Source: CAZOEL01 sp964578835
GTDB lineage: Bacteria; Desulfobacterota; Syntrophobacteria; Syntrophobacterales; Syntrophobacteraceae
Assembly: GCA_964578835.1 (NCBI GenBank)
Contig: CAZOEL010000026.1
Coordinates: forward strand, 11,145 to 75,144
Length of the DNA stretch: 64,000 bases
Direction of reading: 5' to 3'
Shown here: positions 8,701-18,457 of the stretch, one piece after another
Layout of the letters: each line of letters begins with the position of its first letter
How positions within the stretch are numbered: the first letter of the stretch is position 1
Made by a program: the position numbers and the translations under genes
Notes under the pieces: model-generated
Seen by the model: the letters and a program-made list of their open reading frames with translations, nothing else
What the model was told of the DNA's origin: nothing
Database searches by the model: none

Positions 8701-9207
8701 ATGAAATGCTTTCCATTGTTCCTATTGGCTTTCCTGACTGTCGTAATGGCTTTTGGCCACGCAGCCGCGCAGCACTCGGGCGATCACGCAAAGCATATGG
8801 CTGAGATGAACGAGCGCGGGGATAGCGTGATGGGCTTCAGCCAGGCAAAGACGACCCACCATTTTCGGTTGCTTGCAGATGGCGGCAGCATCGAAGTCGA
8901 AGCGAACGATCCGAATGATGCTGTGAGCAAGGATCAGATCCGGCGGCACCTCGAGGACATTTCAAAAGCCTTCTCCGAAGGCAGATTCGAACAGCCAATG
9001 GAAATACACCATAAGACGCCTCCAGGGGCGCCGATAATGCGGGAGTTGAAAGCGGCGATCGACTACCGGTTCCAACCCACGCAGAGCGGCGGGCAGGTGA
9101 GGATCACGACCGCGGATAAGAGAGCGCTGGATGCTATCCATGAGTTCTTGCGCTTCCAGATAGAAGAGCATCAAACGGGCGATCCTCTCGGAGTGGCATC
9201 GAAATAG
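8701..9207 (+). CDS. small secreted protein of unknown function
   Basis: This 168-residue protein has a clear Sec signal peptide (MKCFPLFLLAFLTVVMAFG, cleavage near AAAQ). The mature domain is His-rich at its start (HSGDHAKHMAEM) and then reads TTHHFRLLADGGSIEVEAND, suggesting a small alpha/beta domain. A GAGGAG site lies 8 bases before the ATG. I do not recognise a named family. The His/Met-rich N-terminus and the convergent RND pump hint at a periplasmic metal-related role, which is only inference. Confidence 0.8.
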   Translation: MKCFPLFLLAFLTVVMAFGHAAAQHSGDHAKHMAEMNERGDSVMGFSQAKTTHHFRLLADGGSIEVEANDPNDAVSKDQIRRHLEDISKAFSEGRFEQPMEIHHKTPPGAPIMRELKAAIDYRFQPTQSGGQVRITTADKRALDAIHEFLRFQIEEHQTGDPLGVASK

Positions 9208-9466
9208 AAGCCGGAACGAGATCCCTTATACGCTATTGAATGCAGGGAGTCCCGGATGTAACTCGACAAGGTTCGGAGTCCGGAAGAGGCTGACAAGATC
9301 GTAGTTTTCCGTCGCACACCGGAGGCCGAACATCCGGCCAGGTTGGACTAGCAGATGCAGAGAAGGCCCAACACACATCCCTGCTTCACTCTTTCCTTTG
9401 ATTTTGGTTCCCGACAGGTTCCGTAGAACAGAGCCCCTGGTTGTTCGAATTCCGACTGAGTCCAAA

Positions 9467-10939
9467 TCAGGGTCCGGCGCCTGCATGCGCCGTTTGCCAG
9501 CCTCCTCCAAGAGACTTGATCAAACCCACGGCTGCAACCAGCTGCTGGCCCTGCAATCGCGCGCCGGTGCGCTGGAGCGCTAAAACGGCATTTTGCGCAG
9601 TAGCGACTTCGAGATAGGTCACAAGGCCGGAGCTGTAACGGTTGTTGGCTATTTCGAGTTGTTTGCTCGCCGATTGCAATGCGGCCAACACCTGCTCATG
9701 TTGGCTGGCAAGCAGATGCTCAGCCGCAAGGTTGTTTTCCACATCCGCAAAAGCGCTCAAAACAATTTGGCGATAGCGGGCCACGGTCTCCTCGTGCGCA
9801 GCTTTGGCTTGCCTCAGATTTGCCGTGAGCTGGCCGCCCTGAAACAGCGGCAGCGAAAGAGAAGGCCCTGCGGCCCAAAACCGGCTCGGCCAATCGAAGA
9901 GAATTCCTATGTCCGCACTCTGGAAGCCGGCAAGTCCGTTAAATCTGACCGTTGGGAAGAACGCCGCCGTGGCCGCTCCGATATTGGCGTTGGCGGCAGC
10001 CATGCGGCGTTCGGCAGCTGCGATATCGGGCCTCCGCTCCAGCAGATCCGATGGCAGGTCCGGTGGAACGATGAGAGGCGGCAAATCGAGCGGCCGTTCT
10101 TCCAGGTGGAAGAGGGATGCGTTCTTCCCGGTAAGCACCGCAAGCGCGTGCTCGAATTTTGCGCGCTGCAGCGCATTGTCCGGTAGTTGAGCTTCCGTGG
10201 TTTTGAGCACCGTTTCCGCCTGCGCCACATCGAGATCCGAGACCATGCCGCCGGCTCTGCGGTTTTGGACCAGCGCAAGCGATTTTCGGTAGACCTCAAT
10301 GCTCGAGACAAGGAGGGCCTTATCCGCATCGAGGGCTCGAATAGTAAGATAGTCGGCTGCCATTTCGGACTGGATGGCAAGTCTAACCGACTCGACATCA
10401 TCGGCGCTTGATTCCCTTTGAGCCTTGGCGGATTCGAGCGTGCGCCGCACACGACCCCACAGGTCAAGCTCATAGCTTAAATCGAAGGGAACCGTGAAGC
10501 TCTCATAGGTCTCACCAGGCTTTCCTCCAACAGGTCTGTTTTCTGAGTCGCGCTGCCGCACCGGCTGAAAGGCTGCTCCAAGGCGGGGGAAGAGCCCCGA
10601 GCGGGCGACATCGGCAACCGCCCGGGCCTGCTCGAACCTGGCGGCAGCGGCCTTGAGATCCTGGTTGGCCGTCGCAGCGTCGATCTCCAGGCGGTTGAGC
10701 TCCGGGTCGCCGAATATTTCCCACCAGTTGCCCTTGGGCAGGTGAGCCTTGGGCGTGGCGATCTTCCACTCACCCGCGCGGCAGGTGTATGCCTCTGGAA
10801 TAGTGGTGACTTCGGGACGCTGGTAGTCGGGTCCGACGGCGCAGCCGATCATAAGCAGCGCAATCGCCATCAGCACAGGAAAAGTAAAAGCCCGGCTGGT
10901 TCTTGCCATTTGGCGAACAGGACTCTGAGTTATCTTCAT
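9467..10939 (-). CDS. RND-pump outer membrane factor lipoprotein (OprM/NodT type)
   Basis: This 490-residue channel protein carries a lipobox LMIGC followed by AVGPDYQRPEV, the usual mature start of OprM/CusC-type outer membrane factors. Two repeats of long helical hairpins follow, with RSGLFPRLG and FFPTVRFNGLAGF at equivalent positions in the two halves. It forms the outer-membrane duct for the pump encoded immediately upstream. Its ATG overlaps the adaptor stop codon as ATGA, so translation is coupled. Confidence 0.95.
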   Translation of the reverse strand: MKITQSPVRQMARTSRAFTFPVLMAIALLMIGCAVGPDYQRPEVTTIPEAYTCRAGEWKIATPKAHLPKGNWWEIFGDPELNRLEIDAATANQDLKAAAARFEQARAVADVARSGLFPRLGAAFQPVRQRDSENRPVGGKPGETYESFTVPFDLSYELDLWGRVRRTLESAKAQRESSADDVESVRLAIQSEMAADYLTIRALDADKALLVSSIEVYRKSLALVQNRRAGGMVSDLDVAQAETVLKTTEAQLPDNALQRAKFEHALAVLTGKNASLFHLEERPLDLPPLIVPPDLPSDLLERRPDIAAAERRMAAANANIGAATAAFFPTVRFNGLAGFQSADIGILFDWPSRFWAAGPSLSLPLFQGGQLTANLRQAKAAHEETVARYRQIVLSAFADVENNLAAEHLLASQHEQVLAALQSASKQLEIANNRYSSGLVTYLEVATAQNAVLALQRTGARLQGQQLVAAVGLIKSLGGGWQTAHAGAGP

Positions 10940-12141
10940 TGACCTTTTTCCATTTTAGCGGCTTCATTGACGGCTACCATGCAGCCGTTCACAAGAGATT
11001 CTGAAGGGTTTACGATCACGCGCTCTTTTGCCTCCACGCCTGCAAGCACCTCGATCATCCGGCCGAAGTCGCGCCCGAGCTTCACAGGGCGCAGCTCGAC
11101 TTTTCCGTCTTCTTGCACGATACCGACCTGCGGCCCTTCGGCGCGAAACATGACAGTGTTTGCCGGAACGGTCAACGCAGCCTGCATCTTCGCCTCGATG
11201 AATCGCACCTGGGCATAGCTTCCCGCCAGAATTTCCTCCTTCGAGTTATCCACCTCAAGCTCGGTGAGCAGGGTCCTCGAATCCGGCGCTATAACCCCTG
11301 CGGTACGGAGGACCTTTGCCGGAAAATCCCGGCCGGGAAGCTCGGGAACATTCATCTCTGCGGCTTGGCCAGCTTTGATGCTTTTTGCCATTGCCTGGGG
11401 GACCTGCACAAATACCCTTAGCTTTTGCGTTTGGGCCAGGTGGAAGATCTCCTTTGCGCTACCCGCTACGATGAGGTCTCCCGAATCGATGTTGCGAACC
11501 GTGATGGCGCCGGAAAAGGGAGCTGTGAGGCGGCTGAAGGACTGGAGCTTCTCAAGGCGCCTTACCTCAGCGCGAGCCGAGTCGGCAAGGGCGGTCTTGA
11601 GCTTTAAATCGGCCTGCTTCTCCGCGTTTTCCTGCTCGCTCACGCTGGCCGTCTTCAAAAGATTTGCCCAGCGCGCCGCCGTGATCCTGGAAAGCCCGAG
11701 GGTTGCCTCGGCCTGAGCGAGCTGAGCGCGCCCGCGCTCGAGCTCCTGGTTGAGCTCGGGTGTGTCGATCTCGGCCAGAAGCTGCCCCTCCTCGACATGG
11801 GCGCCGATATCTACAAGCCGGCGCTTCAAGTAGCCGTTGGCGCGCGCATAAATGGGCGCCTCGACCCAAGGCCTTATTTCAGCCGGGAGCGACAGGCCGG
11901 ACCCGGACTGGCCAGGCTTGGGCGAAACGACGCTCACGGTTGGAATGGAGAGCTCCACCGTCTCGGCCCCAAGCTCTGCGTGCTGGCTCCAGCGGGGAAT
12001 GAGGCCGGCTATCACCCCAAAGGCAATCAGCACCACCACGACGGCCGCAGCGAGCAAGACCCTGGCTGTCGAGCGACGGGATTCAGATGCGGGTCCGGAG
12101 GTTTTCCACAGCTCCACTCGATCTTCTTTCCTTGAGTTCAT
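10936..12141 (-). CDS. RND-pump periplasmic adaptor (membrane fusion protein)
   Basis: This 401-residue protein has an N-terminal membrane anchor (VLLAAAVVVVLIAFGVIAGL, near residue 30). A lipoyl-like half motif follows (ANGYLKRRLVDIGAHVEEGQLLAEIDTPEL), then an alpha-hairpin of alternating Ala, Glu and Arg, the second lipoyl half (LTAPFSGAITVRNIDSGDLI) and a beta-barrel domain. It bridges the RND pump and the outer membrane factor. It sits between them, 38 bases after the pump gene. Confidence 0.94.
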   Translation of the reverse strand: MNSRKEDRVELWKTSGPASESRRSTARVLLAAAVVVVLIAFGVIAGLIPRWSQHAELGAETVELSIPTVSVVSPKPGQSGSGLSLPAEIRPWVEAPIYARANGYLKRRLVDIGAHVEEGQLLAEIDTPELNQELERGRAQLAQAEATLGLSRITAARWANLLKTASVSEQENAEKQADLKLKTALADSARAEVRRLEKLQSFSRLTAPFSGAITVRNIDSGDLIVAGSAKEIFHLAQTQKLRVFVQVPQAMAKSIKAGQAAEMNVPELPGRDFPAKVLRTAGVIAPDSRTLLTELEVDNSKEEILAGSYAQVRFIEAKMQAALTVPANTVMFRAEGPQVGIVQEDGKVELRPVKLGRDFGRMIEVLAGVEAKERVIVNPSESLVNGCMVAVNEAAKMEKGQ

Positions 12142-12179
12142 CGCAATACCTTATCAATCGATGGTTTGGGTTAAGTTTC

Positions 12180-15100
12180 CTACACTCCCTCGGGAAATTC
12201 CTTCGGCTGCGCTGCTTCCGGTTTCCTTCGGCGCAAGATGCTGAACACCACGGGCACGAAAAAGAGGGTCGCGACCGTTGCGAGCACCAGGCCGCCTATA
12301 ACCGCAATGCCGAGCGGAGCATTCTGCTCGCCGCCTTCACCAAGGGCGAGCGACATCGGGAGCATTCCGATAATCATGGCAAGGGCGGTCATGAGCACCG
12401 GACGCAGGCGGCCGACTCCTGCTTCCCAGGCCGAGGTGAGCGAATCCATGCCTTCCTCGAGATTGTTCCTTGCAAAGCTCACCACCAGAACGGAGTTTGC
12501 CGTCGCAACCCCGATGCTCATGATGGCTCCCATGAGGGCGGGGACACTGAGAGTTGTGAGCGTGAGGTAGAGCCCCCAGACGACACCGGCCAGGGCGCCG
12601 GGGAGCGCCGTGATGATAATGAAAGGATCCAGCCAGCTTTGGAAATTCACGACCAGAAGTAGGTAGATGAGCACTATGGCCAAAATCAGACCGATTCCGA
12701 GCCCGGTGTAGCTCTTGTGCATCGTGTCCGCCTGGCCGCGGAGCATGATGAAGCTTCCTTTGGGAAGCTCCTTTTTGGCCTCTTCGATGATGGGAGTGAT
12801 ATCCTTGAGCACTCCGCCGAGGTCCCGGCCGCTCACCCCGCCGAAGACATCGATTACCGGCATCACGTTGTAGTGGGAGAAGATGGGAGAGCCGCTCGTC
12901 CGCTCGAAGGTTGCGAGGTTTGCGAGGATCTGGGAGTTGTTCTTTCCGGGCTGGCTTGCGCTCACCGGGATTGAATTGATCGCGTCGATCGAATCCATGG
13001 GATACTCGGGCGCCCTCATGTTCACCAGGTACTGGATGCCGTTCTTGGGGTTGAGCCAGTAATTGGGCTGCACCTGGCCGCTGCCGGAAAGGCTCAAAAG
13101 CACCGCGCCCGCCACGTCACGCTCGGTGAGGCCGATCTGCGAGGCCTTGATGCGGTCGATGGCGAAGTGGAGTTCGGGCTGGTCGGCGGGCTGCTGCACA
13201 CGTACGTCCACGGCGCCCGGTACCTTGCGGATCTTGTCCGCAAGGCTCGCTGCTATTGCCCGGCTTTTATCGCGGTCCCGGCCCACGATCTGAATATCGA
13301 AGGGGGCGGGCAGTCCGAAGTTGATCGTCTGGTTCACTATATCGGCGGGCAGGAAATAGAAGGTGTTTCCCGGAAAATCACGGTTAAGGCGGGATCTCAG
13401 GCGACGCACGTAACCGTCGGTTGGCCTGTGACCGTGGTTGAGGGATACGAGAATGTCCGCGTCGGCGGTCCCCGTGAGACCGTTGTCGATGTAGGTGAGC
13501 GGGACGCCTCCGAAGGGGATGCCGATGTTATCCAGTATGCCGCCGATCTCACGGCTCGGGATCTCCTCGCGGATCACGGCCTCGATCCGGTCGACGAGCC
13601 GGGCGGTTTCCTCGATGCGCATCCCGCTGGGGGCTCGAACGTGCAGCCGGAACTGGCCGGCGTCGACCGTGGGGAAAAAATCCTGGCCGAGCTGCGGGAT
13701 GAGCAGCCAGCTGCCGATGCAAAAGGCCGGGAAGAGGACCACGAAAAGCGCCCGATGCGCCAAAACCATTCCCAACATTCGGCGGTAGCCTTCCCGGAAC
13801 CCGGCAAAGCCGCGCTCGAAAATACCCGGCTGCGCCCCCGTCGAATGGCCGCCGTTCCTGACGTTTCGGTAGAACCACATGACCAGGGTCGGTATGAGCG
13901 TTCGTGAGAGCGCATAGCTTGCCAGCATGGCAAAGACAACCGCCTCGGCCAGGGGCGCGAAGAGGTATCGAGCGACTCCCGAGAGGAAAAACATGGGCAC
14001 GAACACAATGCAGATGCAAAGCGTCGAGACGAATGCCGGAAGCGCGATTTCCCGGGCGCCATCGAGAATAGCATCGATGTTGTTCTTATCCATCGCCATG
14101 TGGCAGTGGATGTTCTCGATGGTAACGGTTGCATCATCCACCAGAATACCTACGGCCAGGGCCAGGCCGCCGAGCGTCATGAGGTTTATGGTCTCGCCGA
14201 GGGCGCTCAAGAGCGCCAGTGAGCTCAGGATGGATAGCGGGATCGAGATGGCGATGATGAAGGTACTCCGCCATGAGCCGAGAAAAAGAAGGATCATCAG
14301 GGCAGTGAGAGCGGCCGCAATCACTCCTTCCTTCACCACGCCATCTATGGCGGCACGCACAAAAAGCGATTGGTCGGCGAATTCCCTGGCATCGAGCTCG
14401 GGCGGGAGCCCTGCGAGGATCTGCGGCATCGCCTTCTTGACGCCGTCCACGACGCGCAGGGTCGATGCCGCGCCGCTTTTGAGTATCGTCAAGAGCACGC
14501 CGCGCTTACCGTTAAGACGCACCACATTTTGTTGAGGCTGGTAGCCGTCGTGCACCTGAGCCACGTCGCCTATGCGTATCACGGCGCCATTCACCGTCTT
14601 TATGGGCAGATCGTTCAGTGCGGCGATGGTTGGCGGGTTGCTGTTGAGAGATACATTATACTCGGTTTCGCCGATTTTGGCGGCGCCGCTGGGCAGGACA
14701 AAGTTCTGGGCATTGAAGGCGCTTACGACATCGGCAGGCGCCAGGTTTTTGGCCTTGAGGGCCGCAAGATCGATATCCACGGCCACAACCCTGGCCTTCC
14801 CACCGTAGGGATACGGAACGGAGGCGCCGCGCACAGTTGCAAGCCCCACCTTTACGCGGTTCATGGCCATGTCCTGCAGTTCCTGCTCCGAAAACTTCGT
14901 GCTTGCCAGGCTGTACTGAAGGATAGGAACGGAGGAGGCATTGTAGCGGATGATGAAAGGCGGATTCATGCCGGGCGGCAAGAAGCGCAGCGCCGTCTGT
15001 CCACTGGCCGCAAGCTGCCCTACGGCATCCGATACCGAAGCGCCGGGCTGCAGAAATACCTTGATGACACCCGCACCATTGTATGCAGTCGATTCCACGT

Positions 15101-15338
15101 GCTCGATATCGTTTACGAGGGTTGTGATCATGCGCTCATGGTTGTAGATGACGCGCTGCTCAATCTCCTCGGCGCTCAGGCCATTGTACACCCAGACAAC
15201 GCTCACGACCGGGATGTCGATCTCCGGGAAGATGTCCGTCGGTGTACGCAAAAGCACGAGCGGAGTCAGCAGCAGGAGCGCCAGCGCAGCCACCACGAAG
15301 GTGTAAGGCCGACGCAGGGCGAGTTGAACAATCCACAT
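12180..15338 (-). CDS. RND efflux pump inner-membrane subunit (HAE1/AcrB-like)
   Basis: This 1052-residue protein has normal length, 12 predicted membrane helices and two large periplasmic loops. The proton-relay motif in TM4 is present (VGILVDDATVTIEN, with the paired Asp). The N-terminus (RRPYTFVVAALALLLL; PTDIFPEIDIPVVSVVW) places it in the AcrB/HAE1 branch rather than with the heavy-metal CusA branch. AAGGAAG precedes the ATG. Before the IS insertion this gene began 25 bases after the chrA stop. Drug, solvent or lipid efflux is likely; the exact substrate is not readable. Confidence 0.95.
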   Translation of the reverse strand: MWIVQLALRRPYTFVVAALALLLLTPLVLLRTPTDIFPEIDIPVVSVVWVYNGLSAEEIEQRVIYNHERMITTLVNDIEHVESTAYNGAGVIKVFLQPGASVSDAVGQLAASGQTALRFLPPGMNPPFIIRYNASSVPILQYSLASTKFSEQELQDMAMNRVKVGLATVRGASVPYPYGGKARVVAVDIDLAALKAKNLAPADVVSAFNAQNFVLPSGAAKIGETEYNVSLNSNPPTIAALNDLPIKTVNGAVIRIGDVAQVHDGYQPQQNVVRLNGKRGVLLTILKSGAASTLRVVDGVKKAMPQILAGLPPELDAREFADQSLFVRAAIDGVVKEGVIAAALTALMILLFLGSWRSTFIIAISIPLSILSSLALLSALGETINLMTLGGLALAVGILVDDATVTIENIHCHMAMDKNNIDAILDGAREIALPAFVSTLCICIVFVPMFFLSGVARYLFAPLAEAVVFAMLASYALSRTLIPTLVMWFYRNVRNGGHSTGAQPGIFERGFAGFREGYRRMLGMVLAHRALFVVLFPAFCIGSWLLIPQLGQDFFPTVDAGQFRLHVRAPSGMRIEETARLVDRIEAVIREEIPSREIGGILDNIGIPFGGVPLTYIDNGLTGTADADILVSLNHGHRPTDGYVRRLRSRLNRDFPGNTFYFLPADIVNQTINFGLPAPFDIQIVGRDRDKSRAIAASLADKIRKVPGAVDVRVQQPADQPELHFAIDRIKASQIGLTERDVAGAVLLSLSGSGQVQPNYWLNPKNGIQYLVNMRAPEYPMDSIDAINSIPVSASQPGKNNSQILANLATFERTSGSPIFSHYNVMPVIDVFGGVSGRDLGGVLKDITPIIEEAKKELPKGSFIMLRGQADTMHKSYTGLGIGLILAIVLIYLLLVVNFQSWLDPFIIITALPGALAGVVWGLYLTLTTLSVPALMGAIMSIGVATANSVLVVSFARNNLEEGMDSLTSAWEAGVGRLRPVLMTALAMIIGMLPMSLALGEGGEQNAPLGIAVIGGLVLATVATLFFVPVVFSILRRRKPEAAQPKEFPEGV

Positions 15339-15364
15339 GGTTCACTTCCTTTTGAGAAAAAGCC

Positions 15365-16751
15365 TAGTACTGCCTGGCTGAAGTTTCCAGCCGGTTTAAG
15401 CCTTTAGAGGACGCCCGGCATGGGTCCATTTGAAAGGTTTAGCCATGGTCCTGTTAAAATAATCAATAAAGGACAGGATTCGATTCCGTAACTCCTCTGT
15501 AGATTTGAAGCTGGCTCTCTTGAGAAGCCGTCGAACCAGGATGGAGAACCAGATCTCAACTTGATTGAGCCAGGAGGTGTGTTTTGGGGTGTAGACAAAA
15601 CGGATTCGATGATCTGGATTTTGCAGAAACTCGGCTCTGGAGCCCATGGATTCCAATATGCCTGATTTGCCCTTGACTCCAAGATCTTCATCAATTCCGC
15701 ACCGAGAGGCCACAAGACGGACAAGGGATTCGGACTTGTGGGTGTTGAGTTGATCGCAGATAAAGATCCAGGGGGCTTGTGGAGCGGTATCGATTGTTCT
15801 TTGAATATGAGCGGCGAAATCCTCTTCGTTGCGGGTTGGCCCAACAGTGGGTGATACGATCTCACCCGTTGCCACATCGAAGTTGGCTGTCAGACATTGG
15901 GTGCCATTGCGAATGTACTCAAATTCAGTCCTCTTCTCTAACCCCGGTTTCATGGGCAGGTCGGGATGGGCTCGCTCAAGGGCTTGAATGCCGGTCTTCT
16001 CATCGGTACTCATCAGATGGGTTCCTTGTGCCTTGAGCTCCTGAGCCTGTTTGTACATTTGGCACACTGTCTCTATCTCATTATCGAACTTCTGCGGATC
16101 TTTTTCTCTTTCGTTGTTGAGCCAGTATCTTGACTTGTGTGGCTTGAGATCCGCCTGATTTTAAAAAACGCCCGACACTGCGGACTGATATGCTCGATAC
16201 GATACCTCTTTTTATGACCTCATCGGTTAGTTCCCTCGGGGTCCACTCGGAAACAGGTCTATCCGAGTCCTCGGTGGACTCACAGGCAAGGGCCACAATC
16301 TGGCAAATCTGCTCTGGAGTAAATGTCCCGGGACAGCCGCTCCTGGGAGCATCATCCAGAACAGCTTGGATAGTATTTCGCAGGTCTTTGTCATCCTTTT
16401 CCGCTTCGACCTGCTCCAGTTGTTTAGCGGCATCGGCCCACCGTCTACGCCACAGCACAACCATCGGGCGGCCGATACCCAGCTTGTCGGCTATATGTTG
16501 GTTGCGCTTGCCCGAGTTGGCTTCTATGATAATGCTTGCTCGAACCACCTCGTATTGAGGACTATGGCGACGATGGACAATCTCTGCGAGTATACTTTGC
16601 TGTCTCTCGCTCAACTTGATCGCTACAGGCTCCGGGCCTCTCATTCTGTTCATAATGCTTACCGTTCCTTGGATAAAAATTATCTGAAATCTATTAACTA
16701 TCCAGAGGAACTAATTTTAAACCGTAACTTGATTTCAGCCAAGCAGTACTA
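15365..16751 (-). mobile_element. IS630-family insertion sequence with TA target duplication
   Basis: The ends are imperfect inverted repeats. The left end from 15367 reads GTACTGCCTGGCTGAA; the right end, read from 16749 inward, is GTACTGCTTGGCTGAA, with one mismatch. A TA lies directly outside each end (15365-15366 and 16750-16751), as expected for IS630/Tc1-type insertion into TA. The element is about 1.38 kb and carries one transposase in two frames. It lies between chrA and the RND pump gene, with its transposase on the same strand as both. Confidence 0.92.
15396..16653 (-). pseudogene. IS630 transposase split by a frameshift
   Basis: The 5' part (16653 down to about 16160) encodes the HTH region (LSERQQSILAEIVHRRHSPQ, HIADKLGIGRPMVVLWRRRW). 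The 3' part (about 16160 to 15396) encodes the DDE catalytic domain (TDEKTGIQALER, IFICDQLNTHKS, RFVYTPKHTSWLNQVE). In the second frame the family-typical linker ADLKPHKSRYWLNNEREKD can be read upstream to base 16160, which puts the shift in a run of T4A6 at 16159-16168. The offset is +1 (or -2). This is either a one-base insertion that inactivated the enzyme or an unusual programmed shift. No intact single-frame transposase is present. Confidence 0.88.
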
Positions 16752-17927
16752 GAATGCAAACGCGGAAATTACGGTTCCCGCCAGAACCACCCACAAAATA
16801 TCCACCTTGAGAAAAAGCGCGGCAAAGGCTGCAGCCGCAAGGCCCGCGTGAGGCCAGTCCCAGTGGACGTTCAGGCCAAAACGGATGGTTACGGTTAGAA
16901 GCAGGCCGACAAAGGAGCACAGGACTCCTCCGATGGCCCTGGCAAACCAGGGTGAGGAGCGAACCCTGTCGAACCAGGGAGCGACGCCGACCAGGATGAG
17001 GAAGGAGGGCAGGAAGATGGCAATGGTCGCGATGAGCGCCCCAAGAAAGCCTCGCACCAGGTAACCCACAAAGGTTGCCGTAATGACGATGGGACCGGGA
17101 GTGAACTGCCCGAGGACGATGCCGTTCAAAAATGTCGATGCGTCCATCCACGAGCGGACTTCTACGATCTCATGAAACATGAGAGGCACGGAGGCAAAGC
17201 CGCCTCCAAAGGCGATGAGATCGATCTTGATCATGAGCAGGGCAAGCTGGAAGAGCTCTTTTTCAAAGAAAAAGAGTAGAGCAAGACTCCCGGCGGAAAC
17301 GAGGAGAAAGAGAAGCAGCGGGAGGGTGGTGTGCTCCATCTTCTCCGAGTGGAAAGCGTTTCGAGTTGCTGGCTCTCTGCCGTTTAGAAGCGTTCCAAGC
17401 AGAGCAGCCAGAATGATGATGAGAACCGGGTTCACCATGAGCCAGAAAAGCCCTGCGGCGGCAAGGGCGATGAGCAGGCTTTTCCAGCTCTTGAGAGATG
17501 TCTTTGCGAAAGAGAGGGCCGCATTGGCCACAATAGCTACAATGACGGCCTGAAGGCCGCTAAAGACTGCAATCACCGCCGGAAGCTCATGGGTGCGAGC
17601 GTAGGCGAAGGAGAGCGCCAGCATGAGGACACATGCCGGCAAGATGAATCCGATGTAGCTCATCAGCGCTCCCGTCATTCCCCGGACCCTCAAGCCGACG
17701 TACGCAGCCATTTGCATAGCGGTTGCCCCGGGAATCGTCTGGCAGAGAGCCACACCATCTTGAAAAGCTTCGCCGTCGATCCATTTTTCCTGCCCCACAG
17801 CCATCTTGCGGACGTAGGGGATCATGGCGGGGCCGCCAAAGGCTGTGATCCCCAGTCGCAGGAAATTGAAGAACAACCGGGAGAGCGGCGGATCGCACTT
17901 AGCCTCGTAAATTCCTGCTATTTCCAT
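16749..17927 (-). CDS. chrA: ChrA-type chromate/anion transporter
   Basis: This 392-residue membrane protein is of the CHR superfamily, with two homologous halves: FLRLGITAFGGPAMIPYVRK at the N-terminus and MIKIDLIAFGGGFASVPLM in the second half, each followed by a QTIPGAT- or QFTPGPI-type loop. Long-form CHR proteins export chromate by a proton-linked mechanism, but many members are uncharacterised. Its TAG stop is made of the IS target TA plus the first base of the IS; removing the IS also leaves TAG, so the protein is unchanged. It follows the small secreted protein by 39 bases. Confidence 0.93.
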   Translation of the reverse strand: MEIAGIYEAKCDPPLSRLFFNFLRLGITAFGGPAMIPYVRKMAVGQEKWIDGEAFQDGVALCQTIPGATAMQMAAYVGLRVRGMTGALMSYIGFILPACVLMLALSFAYARTHELPAVIAVFSGLQAVIVAIVANAALSFAKTSLKSWKSLLIALAAAGLFWLMVNPVLIIILAALLGTLLNGREPATRNAFHSEKMEHTTLPLLLFLLVSAGSLALLFFFEKELFQLALLMIKIDLIAFGGGFASVPLMFHEIVEVRSWMDASTFLNGIVLGQFTPGPIVITATFVGYLVRGFLGALIATIAIFLPSFLILVGVAPWFDRVRSSPWFARAIGGVLCSFVGLLLTVTIRFGLNVHWDWPHAGLAAAAFAALFLKVDILWVVLAGTVISAFAF

Positions 17928-17966
17928 GAAAAACGACTCCGTTCATACAAGTATTCGTTTGTGAAG

Positions 17967-18401
17967 CTATTTAGAGACAGACCAGAGCGGAGTACCCGCT
18001 TCACTACGGAGCTTCAAGTTCTTGCCTTCCTTGGTTACTTCGGAAGCGATCAGTATGGACCGCCCATCGACCGACATCCTGGAGCCTTTGATTTCCAAGG
18101 CATCCTTAGGCTCGAATTTGAAGTGCTGCTCTTGGACATAGGAGACAGGCCCCAGAACCACCGGAATGGTTTCTTTGTCCGTTCTGATCGTCAACCTCAG
18201 TCCGTAGACCGTTCCGCCTCTGCCGGGCACATACTCTTCCACCGCAACCACTTTCCCTTTCACTGTCTCGACGGTATGAGCATCCCACATCTTTCCGTAA
18301 TGAATGCGAGGGCTGTCTGCTCCCGTGCCTGACTGAGCATGGACGCTGAAAGCGAGAGCACACATACCAAGGAACCCACATAACAGCCCGATCTTTTTCA
18401 T
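17967..18401 (-). CDS. small secreted protein, possible OB-fold
   Basis: This 144-residue protein has a Sec signal peptide (KKIGLLCGFLGMCALAFSVHA). The mature domain is beta-rich: VETVKGKVVAVEEYVPGRGG, GLRLTIRTDKETIPVVLGP, DALEIKGSRMSVDGRSILIA. This pattern resembles secreted OB-fold proteins that bind small ligands or metals, but I cannot name a family. It lies between the ABC permease genes and chrA in the same run of minus-strand genes, so an envelope or efflux-related role is plausible. Confidence 0.78.
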   Translation of the reverse strand: MKKIGLLCGFLGMCALAFSVHAQSGTGADSPRIHYGKMWDAHTVETVKGKVVAVEEYVPGRGGTVYGLRLTIRTDKETIPVVLGPVSYVQEQHFKFEPKDALEIKGSRMSVDGRSILIASEVTKEGKNLKLRSEAGTPLWSVSK

Positions 18402-18457
18402 TGTCTCCTTTTCCCTTCTTCAACTGACCTGAGAAATCACCCTCTATCGATTCCAAA

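Noticed and set aside
8498..8716. Minus-strand frame before the secreted-protein gene
   Set aside because: It overlaps the ribosome site and signal-peptide codons of the gene at 8701 and has no ribosome site of its own.
14370..15407. 345-codon plus-strand frame opposite the RND pump gene
   Set aside because: It mirrors the RND coding sequence and has no ribosome site or family motif.
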